From: an uncultured Desulfobulbaceae bacterium
Lineage (GTDB): Bacteria > Desulfobacterota > Desulfobulbia > Desulfobulbales > Desulfobulbaceae
Direction: 5' to 3'
Length of the DNA stretch: 21,953 nucleotides
NCBI GenBank assembly: GCA_945787305.1
Contig: CALZIH010000045.1
Coordinates: forward strand, 1-21,953
The notes beneath the pieces were generated by a model. The model was not told the DNA's origin. It worked only from the letters and a program-made list of their open reading frames with translations, and made no database searches. Shown one piece after another: positions 14,953-21,953 of this stretch (the stretch's first letter is position 1; each line of letters starts with the position of its first letter). The translations under genes were made by a program, and so were the position numbers.

Positions 14953-17133
14953 GTGAAGAAGAACAAGAAACCTCTCAAGATGAAGCCTCGCTTCACTCTC
15001 TCCACGCTTATTCTTATTGGCGTGCTGGCCGGAATAGCCTGTGGTGTCTTCTTTGGAGAATACTGCGGCTTTCTTGCAATCATCGGTGATGGATTTATCA
15101 AGCTCCTTCAGATGACGATCCTGCCATATATTGTAGTCTCACTGATTTCCGCTCTTGGCAGGTTGACTATGGAGCAGGCCAAAATGTTGGCAATCAAAGC
15201 CGGCACGCTTATCTTGCTTTTCTGGTTTATCACCTTTACTGTTATTTTTCTTATACCGTTATCCTTTCCCAAGTGGGAATCCGCTGCCTTCTTTTCCACT
15301 TCTCTGGTTGAGGTTATACCTAAAACTGATTTTTTAAATCTCTATATACCCTCAAATCCATTCTTCTCCCTGGCCAACAATATTGTCCCGGCAGTAGTCC
15401 TTTTCACCATTTTGATCGGCGTTGCCCTGATATCAATACGGGAGAAAAAGAATTTTCTGGATTGCATGCAGACGGCCTCCGATGCATTGGTTCAGGTGAC
15501 CGGTATGGTGGTGCAGCTTACCCCGATCGGGGTCTTCGCCATAGCGGCTGCTGCCGCCGGAACCATGTCCATTGAGGAGTTCGGTCGCCTGCAGGTCTAT
15601 CTGGTCAGCTTCAATGTTGCCTGTCTCCTGCTCACCTTTCTTATCCTGCCACTAATGCTACAGCCGGTCACTCCATTTCGTTACCGCGACGTGGTGTATT
15701 CATTTCGAGGAGCGCTGCTGACCGCTTTTACCACCGGCAATCTGTTTGTCGTCCTGGCTGTGCTTACAAAAGACTGCAAAGAACTTTTTTCTGAATACAA
15801 CCTGAAAAAAGAACAAACCGACTCCTATGTCGATGTTCTTATTCCCGTATCCTTCAACTTTCCCAACACCGGCAAGTTGATCATGCTGCTGTTTATCCTC
15901 TTTGCCGGATGGTTCAGCGGAAATCTGATGACGACCAGTCAGTATCCAACGTTTCTCTTTGCCGGCCTGCTTTCCTTTTTCGGCGGTGTTGATGTCGCGC
16001 TGCCCTTTATGCTCAACCTGTTACACCTGCCTGCTGACATGTATCAACTTTATATGGTCACCGGCGTCATTAATGGTCGAACAGCGACACTGCTTGCAAC
16101 CATGCATTTAATTGTCTTTACCCTGCTTGCTACCTGTGCCATGACAGGCACGTTGCATTGGAACCGCAAAAAACTACTTCAGGTGGCGATCATTTCAGTG
16201 GTTGCAACCGTGGGGACAATCGGCTTGATGCGCACCTATTTTACTTTGGCGGTCAATAACGAGTACGACCGGGATAAAGTGCTGGCTCGTATGCATCTTC
16301 TCGACGAGCCCCTGCCTGGCCGAATTGAGACGAAACTGCCGGAAATACAAAAGGATGGTACTTGGGCCACTGTAGAAGAGATAAAAAAACGAGGTGTGCT
16401 TCGGGTGGGGTATAACCCGGACGCTCTGCCCTTTACCTTTTTCAATCAGGCTGGCGCTCTGGTCGGCTTTGACACCCAGCTGGCCTATAGATTATCCCGG
16501 GCCCTGAATGTCGAGCTTGAATTTATTCCATTTAGGTATCAGTTGCTTAGTAGTCTCTTAAACTCCGGGGGTATTGATGTTGCCATGGGCGGCATCGGGA
16601 TGACGCCAAGCCGATTTGAGCAAATGGCCTTCACCATTCCCTATCTGGAGCTTAATTATGCTTTTATCGTCCCCGATTATCGGCAGAGTGAATTCACCAG
16701 CCTCAGTGAGGTGGCCAGCAGGGAAGGCTTGAAAATCGCCGTCATCGATGACCCGTTTCTGGTAAATACCCTAGAGGGTGTCCTGCCAATAGCTGAAATT
16801 CTGCCTGTGCAATCCTACCATCAATTTTTTGCCGGCAACATCGGTACCTGGGACGGTATCGTCATGAGTGCGGAAGCAGGGTCGGCCTGGAGCCTGCTCT
16901 ATCCACACTATGCAGTGGTAGTGCCTAAGCCGGAACCGCATGTCATCCCAATCGGGTACGCCGTTGCCAAAGGCAACCAAAACCTGCTCAATTACATGAA
17001 CAGTTGGGTTGCCATGATGAAAATAGGCGGGCCTATGCAACAGATCTATAATCGCTGGATTCTCGGGGTGGGAGCGGAAAAAGAAAAGCCTCGCTGGTCA
17101 GTTATCCGTAATGTTCTGCACTGGGTGAAGTAG
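14953..17133 (+). CDS. Symporter-like (SDF/DAACS) domain fused to family-3 solute-binding domain
   Basis: Residues 14-400 resemble the sodium/proton:dicarboxylate and glutamate symporter family (SDF). An extra hydrophobic segment (about 408-426) follows the basic cytoplasmic-type stretch HWNRKK, and residues about 470-705 form a type-3 periplasmic solute-binding domain: GVLRVGYNPDALPFTF (481-496), GFDTQLAYRLSRAL (505-518), MTPSRFE with Arg554, and QQIYNRWILG at the end. SDF C-termini are normally cytoplasmic; the extra segment would carry the binding domain to the periplasm. Key positions look changed by eye: the usual NMDGT is NFPNT (302-306), the serine-rich HP1 motif is LLTAFTTGN (255-263), and the last-helix Asn and Asp around GRT (375-377) appear replaced. 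It may be a transporter with a tethered receptor, or a sensor. Start GTG 14953 follows GGAGG (14938-14942); ATG 14980 is an alternative. Confidence 0.85.
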   Translation: MKKNKKPLKMKPRFTLSTLILIGVLAGIACGVFFGEYCGFLAIIGDGFIKLLQMTILPYIVVSLISALGRLTMEQAKMLAIKAGTLILLFWFITFTVIFLIPLSFPKWESAAFFSTSLVEVIPKTDFLNLYIPSNPFFSLANNIVPAVVLFTILIGVALISIREKKNFLDCMQTASDALVQVTGMVVQLTPIGVFAIAAAAAGTMSIEEFGRLQVYLVSFNVACLLLTFLILPLMLQPVTPFRYRDVVYSFRGALLTAFTTGNLFVVLAVLTKDCKELFSEYNLKKEQTDSYVDVLIPVSFNFPNTGKLIMLLFILFAGWFSGNLMTTSQYPTFLFAGLLSFFGGVDVALPFMLNLLHLPADMYQLYMVTGVINGRTATLLATMHLIVFTLLATCAMTGTLHWNRKKLLQVAIISVVATVGTIGLMRTYFTLAVNNEYDRDKVLARMHLLDEPLPGRIETKLPEIQKDGTWATVEEIKKRGVLRVGYNPDALPFTFFNQAGALVGFDTQLAYRLSRALNVELEFIPFRYQLLSSLLNSGGIDVAMGGIGMTPSRFEQMAFTIPYLELNYAFIVPDYRQSEFTSLSEVASREGLKIAVIDDPFLVNTLEGVLPIAEILPVQSYHQFFAGNIGTWDGIVMSAEAGSAWSLLYPHYAVVVPKPEPHVIPIGYAVAKGNQNLLNYMNSWVAMMKIGGPMQQIYNRWILGVGAEKEKPRWSVIRNVLHWVK

Positions 17134-17153
17134 CAGTTTTTTGATGATAGCGA

Positions 17154-17184
17154 TTTTACTCCAGCCATCACAGCTGGAGTAAAA
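17154..17184. repeat. Perfect inverted repeat between convergent genes
   Basis: TTTTACTCCAGC (17154-17165) pairs perfectly over 12 bp with GCTGGAGTAAAA (17173-17184) around a 7-nt loop. It lies 20 bp after the fusion transporter and 26 bp before the end of the minus-strand cyclase. No extra T-run follows the stem on either strand, because the T/A tracts are inside the stem. It probably ends or stabilises transcripts from both genes, but it is not a textbook terminator. Confidence 0.65.
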
Positions 17185-17209
17185 AACTATGGAAAGCGGT
17201 GGTGGATGA

Positions 17210-18979
17210 TTATTTCCCCGTTTCCGCCAGTGGGGGCTCACGTTGTTCCTTAAGCTTGGCTTTATGGGCATACATGTTTCTGTCGGCCACTATGACCAGG
17301 TCAGCGGCATTGTCCGCATCTTGAGGAAAATGAGCCTCGCCGATTGCTCCGCAGATCCCCAGAGTTTTAGAATCACACGCTTTTAGTGGTTTGGATAACG
17401 CTTTTTCAATATTTTCCTTGATAGGGGCAAGGTCCTCACTGGAAAGCGTACCTTTTAAGACAATAACAAATTCATCACCGGCATAGCGGGCAACAAAATC
17501 ATTTTGTCGGACATGGGTTCGTAGGCGCAGGGCAAATTCTATCAAGGCCTGGTCACCGGCATCATGACCAAACCGGTCATTAATGAGTTTAAAATCATTG
17601 ATATCGATAAAGAGTATGGCAAAGGGCTTGCCGGTTTCTTCGTTTTGGTATTGCTGAATCGTCGCTTTCAGATATTGCTCAAATGCATATCGGTTCGGCA
17701 ATCTTGTCAGGTGATCGGTCTGCAATCGGTATTGCATTGCCTGAAAACTTTTAGCCAGATCACCGATTTCATCCTTTCGGCGGATGTCTATGGGTTCTTC
17801 CACATAACCGCTCCCCACGCGGTTAACGGCAATGGAGAGGATTTTCAGGTCTGTTGTAACCCAATTCAATATCCATAGGCCTATAAAGACCACAAAAATG
17901 GTCGCGATAATGCCGAGAAGCAAGGTGCGGATGACATTATTGCTGATGCCTCCCATGAAATCCTTGCTTGGCATGGCAACAATATTTATCCATTCAAGTC
18001 CTGCGGCATCTTTAAACAACTCAAAGGCGACATGGACTTTATTGCCTGTGCTGTCTTTAAAAATAAAAGTTTGGATAGCAAGGTTTTCAAGCTGCTGTTT
18101 CAGGAAGGGTTGGAGCTGGCGGTAAATTTCCCTCAGCAGTGTGTGATCGCTTTCTCCGGCATTGATTCTGACGTTGGTGCCGTCGTCGATTTCCTTAATG
18201 TTTGGACTGCAGGAAGAGGCAATGAGGTTACCGTCCGGTTCGATGATAAAGGCAATACCATTAGCTGAGACTTTCAAATTACTGACAAAATCATTCAAGG
18301 CCCGCAGTGGCATGTCGGTGGCAACCACACCTTCAATTTTCCTTTTTTTATCGAGCACCTGCCGAGCTCGGGTTGCAACCAGATCCTGTGTGCCGAAATC
18401 AATATAGACCGAAGTCCAGATATCCTGACCTTTTTTCTGCCCTGCCCGGTACCATGGACGGGTCCTGGGATCAAACAGTTTCTTTTCAACGGAATCGAAT
18501 TGCAGAGCTCCTCCAATTCCATTGATTGTATAGAAAGTGCGATGATCCTCAGCCTTGTATTTTACCCGTAACTCTCCCTGCTCCGATGAATGGCGATAAA
18601 GGCCGATGCCTTGACCGGATCTATTGCCATAATAAACATAGTTGTTGGGATCGATGTGAAGAGAGGTTGCAATCCAGAACCGGGTACGGATGTTGTCAAG
18701 GTCGGCTTCAATGGAGTCCGGGGCCAGCATGCCATTTGGAAATGCGGCCTCAAGAGTTGCTACAGAGCCAACTACGTGTCTATCCACCGCCTGACTTATA
18801 CGACTTACCGTTTCCTTCAGCAGGTGTTCCGATACCGTCAGGACGGCATGACTACCGGTAAAATAGGAGAGCATGCCGATTGCAACAGCAAGGGCGACAA
18901 CCAGAGTGATATAGGGAAATATCAATACGTTGCGCAGGGAAAGGTTCTGCATGCTGCGCTTTAATGACAGGTTAACCAT
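17210..18979 (-). CDS. Membrane diguanylate cyclase, CACHE-HAMP-GGDEF
   Basis: This protein is predicted to make the second messenger c-di-GMP from two GTP in response to an outside signal. The 589-residue product has TM1 (about 17-39), a large periplasmic double-CACHE region (about 42-345), TM2 (about 352-373), HAMP (about 374-425) and a GGDEF domain (about 420-585) starting at DHLTRLPNR. The active-site motif is AGDEF (500-504), a Gly-to-Ala variant that is active in some cyclases. The inhibitory I-site RQND (491-494) is intact at the usual spacing, so product feedback is likely. In the CACHE domain, Arg174, Trp176, Tyr192 and Asp222 fit a described amino-acid-binding pattern, but its first Tyr is Phe169. 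No ribosome site is seen before ATG 18979; ATG 18952 is an alternative. It converges on the fusion transporter. Confidence 0.93.
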   Translation of the reverse strand: MVNLSLKRSMQNLSLRNVLIFPYITLVVALAVAIGMLSYFTGSHAVLTVSEHLLKETVSRISQAVDRHVVGSVATLEAAFPNGMLAPDSIEADLDNIRTRFWIATSLHIDPNNYVYYGNRSGQGIGLYRHSSEQGELRVKYKAEDHRTFYTINGIGGALQFDSVEKKLFDPRTRPWYRAGQKKGQDIWTSVYIDFGTQDLVATRARQVLDKKRKIEGVVATDMPLRALNDFVSNLKVSANGIAFIIEPDGNLIASSCSPNIKEIDDGTNVRINAGESDHTLLREIYRQLQPFLKQQLENLAIQTFIFKDSTGNKVHVAFELFKDAAGLEWINIVAMPSKDFMGGISNNVIRTLLLGIIATIFVVFIGLWILNWVTTDLKILSIAVNRVGSGYVEEPIDIRRKDEIGDLAKSFQAMQYRLQTDHLTRLPNRYAFEQYLKATIQQYQNEETGKPFAILFIDINDFKLINDRFGHDAGDQALIEFALRLRTHVRQNDFVARYAGDEFVIVLKGTLSSEDLAPIKENIEKALSKPLKACDSKTLGICGAIGEAHFPQDADNAADLVIVADRNMYAHKAKLKEQREPPLAETGK

Positions 18980-19516
18980 AAATAAAATCGTGCAATCGTG
19001 ATACTACCATAAATATTGATGCTGGAAAAAAACACTTCCCGGACTATCCGCCTGGTCCAACTTACCCTCCTATGCCTTGCCTTTTTGCAAAGTCCGCTGC
19101 TTTTTATTCACCTCCAGAGTGGTGAGAATGCCATACACCAACAAGTGTGAGCAGTTGTTGGTCTAATTGATTCGGCAAAGAGACAAAAGGAACGCCTGCG
19201 TCTCACTTTTCACCTCAACATAACAGGAGAAAACGCACTACAGCAATAGGGATTTCGGACTGTAAATGTAGAAAAAGGAGTATTCTAACAATTACAATGG
19301 AGTACGCGATAGTGTCACCTGAGGTCGACGCCTTGTAGATGTGCTGTTTACCTGTATTCTGCTGGTTAGTCTTTCTGTGAGACCATCCTGGTGCAGCAGG
19401 GCGTCTGAAAAAGTTTATCGTCTATTTTTTTCTCAATAAATATTTCCAATTATTATATGAAAAAGATACTATTAACTATGTTGTGTTGAACCTAATTGAA
19501 GATAAGAGGTCGAACT
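18980..19516. other. Divergent gene-free region with a small inverted repeat
   Basis: This region of about 537 bp separates the minus-strand cyclase from the plus-strand haem protein and must contain promoters for both. I see no coding frame. An 8-bp perfect inverted repeat, ACCAACAA (19137-19144) with TTGTTGGT (19155-19162), with a 10-nt centre, could be an operator for a dimeric regulator. The last 100 bp before the haem-protein gene are strongly AT-rich (19420-19490), consistent with a promoter, but I cannot assign hexamers with confidence. Confidence 0.4.
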
Positions 19517-20347
19517 ATGAAAACAAGATGGAATTTGCTAGCCCTTGCGTGTGGTGTACTGTTGTCTGTGCCGGTATATGCCCAGACAATACCCGTGATC
19601 CAGTTGAACGAACCACCACAACTTGACGGAAATGCTGAAGATTGGCAGGCTTATCAGGCTACGGATGTTCCACTGCAAGGGGAACTCGCAATACAAAACG
19701 TATCTGTTAAATCAGGTGTTGCCGGTGATGACGTCTATTTTTTTTTCCAGTGGAAAGATGACAGCCATGATGCTGTCCACAAACCTTACAAATGGGATGT
19801 TGGCAAAGGAAAATACTCCAGCGGAGAAGAAAGTGAGGACAGGTTTGCGATCAATTTCGGCATGGAAGGTGATTTCACCCATGACTGGTTTTCCGGTAAC
19901 TCCTTCAAAGCCGATATGTGGCACTGGAAAGCAGCACGTAGTAACCCCCTTGGTTTGGCACAGGATAAGCTGACCATTATTAGTACACAGAAAAAGAGAA
20001 AAGCCTACCAGGCAAAGGCAAAAAATGGCACAGATATATATATCGAGCGTCCTTCCGATAGTGGTGACAAACTGTACACAACCGCCAGATATGCCACTAA
20101 AGAACAGGATGTTATGCCAAAATATATCCTAAACCATGAAGCAAAAGGATCAATCACCGACGTCAAAGCAAAAGGGGTCTGGGTGGACGGTCAGTGGACG
20201 CTGGAACTGAAAAGAAAACTGAATACCGGCAATCCTGACGATATAGTTTTTGTACAAGGTCAGGCTGTTCTAGCAGCTATAGCTATTTTTAACCATTCTG
20301 GTGATGAGCACCATGATATATCTGGAACGATCACCATTCAATTTTGA
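19517..20347 (+). CDS. Secreted ethylbenzene-dehydrogenase-related (EB_dh) haem-binding protein
   Basis: The 276-residue product has a Sec signal peptide (basic MKTR, hydrophobic 6-20, cleavage likely after VYA at 22) and a periplasmic domain resembling the gamma subunit of ethylbenzene dehydrogenase and related DMSO-reductase-family enzymes, a beta-sandwich that binds haem b. Typical blocks are LDGNAEDWQAY (36-46), DVYFFFQWKDDS (72-83), KADMWHWKAARS (131-142), VWVDGQWTLELKRKL (221-235) and FNHSGDEHHDISG (258-270). Met134 is a plausible haem ligand (inference). No molybdenum catalytic subunit, iron-sulfur subunit or c-type cytochrome lies nearby, so it may be a stand-alone electron carrier or haem sensor. 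I chose ATG 19517, preceded by AGAGG; an upstream in-frame ATG is less likely. Its TGA abuts a repeat element. Confidence 0.85.
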   Translation: MKTRWNLLALACGVLLSVPVYAQTIPVIQLNEPPQLDGNAEDWQAYQATDVPLQGELAIQNVSVKSGVAGDDVYFFFQWKDDSHDAVHKPYKWDVGKGKYSSGEESEDRFAINFGMEGDFTHDWFSGNSFKADMWHWKAARSNPLGLAQDKLTIISTQKKRKAYQAKAKNGTDIYIERPSDSGDKLYTTARYATKEQDVMPKYILNHEAKGSITDVKAKGVWVDGQWTLELKRKLNTGNPDDIVFVQGQAVLAAIAIFNHSGDEHHDISGTITIQF

Positions 20348-20448
20348 TGGACTCGTAAAAAGTCAAAAGCGAAAATTGCACAGTACGGAAAAACAATGAG
20401 TTATAGCCTATCCGCCGTCGGTGGCGAGGCTTTTTACGACACCGACAA
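20348..20448 (+). mobile_element. MITE-like 101-bp element, copy B
   Basis: This copy is 101 bp, the same length as copy A, and agrees with it at roughly 86 positions by manual count; the first 17 bases and most of the last 30 are identical. The ends carry the inverted pair TCGTAAAAAG and CTTTTTACGA, here perfect over 10 bp. It begins at the base after the haem-protein stop codon. The 9-mer CAATTTTGA occurs immediately before it (20339-20347) and again at its right end (20446-20454), like a target-site duplication; the first of these contains the gene's TGA. Confidence 0.75.
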
Positions 20449-20454
20449 TTTTGA

Positions 20455-20553
20455 TGGACTCGTAAAAAATCCATGACGCCATTTGCAGTGTAGCGAAATA
20501 CAATGCGTTATACGCTTTTCACTGCCGGTGGCGAGGTTTTTGCGATACCGAAA
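20455..20553 (+). mobile_element. MITE-like element, copy C (tandem, more degenerate)
   Basis: This third copy follows copy B after a six-base spacer and starts with the same TGGACTCGTAAAAA. It keeps the internal GAAATACAATG and GGTGGCGAGG blocks but is more diverged (right end TTTTTGCGATACCGA) and has small deletions near its right end. AAATTTTAA follows (20551-20559), a degenerate form of the CAATTTTGA that flanks copy B. The pair could come from insertion of one element beside another or from tandem duplication. It lies 70 bp before the chemotaxis receptor start. Confidence 0.68.
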
Positions 20554-20622
20554 TTTTAACAAGCTCGAATTGAACAGGAAGAATTTTTCATTAACATGTG
20601 ACAAAGGGACAGGAGATTGCCC

Positions 20623-21953
20623 GTGAACTCTCAACCTAGCAAGACCAACAGGCGGTTGTCGACAACCGGTAAAATGCCCCTGCACAAGATTATTATTTTA
20701 AATACTCTTGTCCTTGCTGTTGTAATGTTAATCGGCATTTGGCTGATCTACGATTCCATTCAGAAAGGACAGCATCAAAACCGGCTGAACAATCAGCATA
20801 TTCAGGTGCTGGCAAAACAGTTGGATGATTTTGTCACCCATGAGCTCCCCCTGCAGGAGATGATTAATAACCTGCATGTTACCGCCCAGCAGGCAAAGCA
20901 TGAAGTTGTTCGTTATGTAATACGGGATGAAACGAAAAAGTTGCCGCTGCAAAATATAATGAACCAGTTGCATAGCCAACAAAAGCAGCTGGAATCCATG
21001 ACTAATGGAAGAATTACAGACGAACACTTGAAACGGATGGGAGGCAATGTCATCATCCTTGATGATATTGCCGCTGAACTGTATGAGATCGATTCTCCTG
21101 TTCAGCTTGATGAGCTGGCAAGTGACGCCAGAAATACAACTGAAGCATTGATCACGACACTAAATCTCATTCACGATGATATTCATAAATCGGCCAAGGA
21201 AGTCAACGCTGCCATGTTGCAAAACAAAAAAAATCTCATGCAGAGCAGCGAGCTGCTTTCCGATCAGCTTGGATACATTTTGAGGTATCTATTGGGGGTC
21301 ATGGCGACTATTCTCATAGTCCTTATAGGTTTTCAGCTGTTCTTTTTTAGGATTATCAAGAAAGTCATTTCCGACATCTTTGCCAAGGCACAGACGTTAT
21401 ATGACTCGGCCAGCGACCTCACAGAAATGGCCCTCCATCTGACGGAAACAACAACCGATGCTTCCGCTCACACTGCAAATGTAGCAAATGCCGCCAATAC
21501 ATTGCATGAGAATATGGAATCTGTGGTTGCGGCAACAGAGCAAACCTCCACCAATATTGGAGTGATAGCCGCGGGTACCGGGCAAATGACCGATACCATC
21601 AAGGAGATTTCAGAAAGTACTGAAAAAGGCCGACAGGTAACATCAGATGCGGTTATCCAGGTCAAGTCGACGACTGAGCATATCAATGCATTTGGCGAGT
21701 CTGCCAAAGAAATAACATTGATCACCGACACCATTTCCGACATTTCAGAACAGACGAATCTGCTTGCCCTAAATGCTACCATTGAGGCTGCGCGGGCAGG
21801 AGAGGCCGGCAAAGGCTTTGCGGTTGTCGCCAATGAAATTAAAGAGTTGGCGATGAAAACTTCAGAGGCAACGGATGAAATCATGGCAAAGGTCGAATCC
21901 ATAACAGAGCGAACCAATACCGCTATAGAAGAGATTGGAAAAATATCTGCCGT
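20623..21953 (+). CDS. Methyl-accepting chemotaxis protein (3' end outside window)
   Basis: The receptor is open to the window edge, with 443 residues visible and no stop. TM1 is at about 23-43, a helical periplasmic region of about 175 residues follows (rich in Gln, Asn and Leu, with no CACHE or PAS features I recognise), and TM2 is at about 218-240. The cytoplasmic signalling hairpin tip is unmistakable: SEQTNLLALNATIEAARAGE and then GKGFAVVANEIKELA (about 376-410), which contacts CheA and CheW. Between TM2 and the coiled coil there is little room for a normal HAMP domain of about 50 residues, and I see no HAMP pattern. GTG 20623 has AGGAG (20611-20615) seven bases upstream; ATG 20674 is an alternative without such a site. 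The ligand is unknown. Confidence 0.93.
   Translation, partial: MNSQPSKTNRRLSTTGKMPLHKIIILNTLVLAVVMLIGIWLIYDSIQKGQHQNRLNNQHIQVLAKQLDDFVTHELPLQEMINNLHVTAQQAKHEVVRYVIRDETKKLPLQNIMNQLHSQQKQLESMTNGRITDEHLKRMGGNVIILDDIAAELYEIDSPVQLDELASDARNTTEALITTLNLIHDDIHKSAKEVNAAMLQNKKNLMQSSELLSDQLGYILRYLLGVMATILIVLIGFQLFFFRIIKKVISDIFAKAQTLYDSASDLTEMALHLTETTTDASAHTANVANAANTLHENMESVVAATEQTSTNIGVIAAGTGQMTDTIKEISESTEKGRQVTSDAVIQVKSTTEHINAFGESAKEITLITDTISDISEQTNLLALNATIEAARAGEAGKGFAVVANEIKELAMKTSEATDEIMAKVESITERTNTAIEEIGKISA

Noticed and set aside
18307..18964. Long plus-strand open frames opposite the diguanylate cyclase
   Set aside because: They are antisense reflections of a strongly recognised GGDEF/CACHE gene and have no ribosome binding sites or conserved motifs.

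Overview
The window looks like chromosomal DNA of a Gram-negative anaerobe of the Desulfobacterota, most likely a Desulfobulbales-type sulfur or sulfate metaboliser. This placement is inferred from the tmRNA tag (ADDYNYAMAA), a monomeric NADP-dependent isocitrate dehydrogenase, a stand-alone periplasmic ethylbenzene-dehydrogenase-like haem protein, and abundant c-di-GMP and chemotaxis receptors. No phage, plasmid, CRISPR or defence gene is visible. Most of the window is housekeeping, and the unusual content lies in the gene-poor stretches, one fusion transporter and a divergent DnaA.

Layout. Positions 1-965 hold no convincing gene but carry a REP-like hairpin (211-303), a long imperfect palindrome (441-556), a second inverted repeat (562-612) and the first copy of a 101-bp MITE-like element (745-845). 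Monomeric icd (966-3191) and a comF-type phosphoribosyltransferase (3430-4164) follow. A gene-free stretch of about 730 bp containing two DnaA-box-like 9-mers leads into a divergent dnaA (4901-6223). A HemY-type protoporphyrinogen oxidase (6266-7675, minus) lies convergent to dnaA and divergent from htpG (7993-9873), which ends in a strong bidirectional terminator (about 9908-9950).

Positions 10033-11667 are a tightly packed set of a small lipoprotein, pcm and a YqaA/DedA-like membrane protein, with overlapping ends. Next come a GspE/PilB-type ATPase (11850-13667), smpB (13700-14155) and ssrA/tmRNA (14192-14554) with a strong terminator. smpB and ssrA form the trans-translation pair that rescues stalled ribosomes.

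The last third is about sensing the environment. A 726-residue fusion of a dicarboxylate/amino-acid symporter-like domain to a family-3 solute-binding domain (14953-17133) converges on a membrane-bound CACHE-HAMP-GGDEF diguanylate cyclase (17210-18979, minus). After a gene-free stretch come a secreted EB_dh-type haem protein (19517-20347), two tandem copies of the MITE-like element (20348-20553) and a chemotaxis receptor cut off by the window edge (20623-21953).

The best candidates for something undescribed are (i) the MITE-like family, which shows terminal inverted repeats and flanking direct repeats; (ii) the symporter/solute-binding fusion, in which several normally conserved transport residues look replaced; and (iii) the palindrome at 441-556, whose mismatches become G-U pairs only on the minus strand, hinting at a folded RNA.
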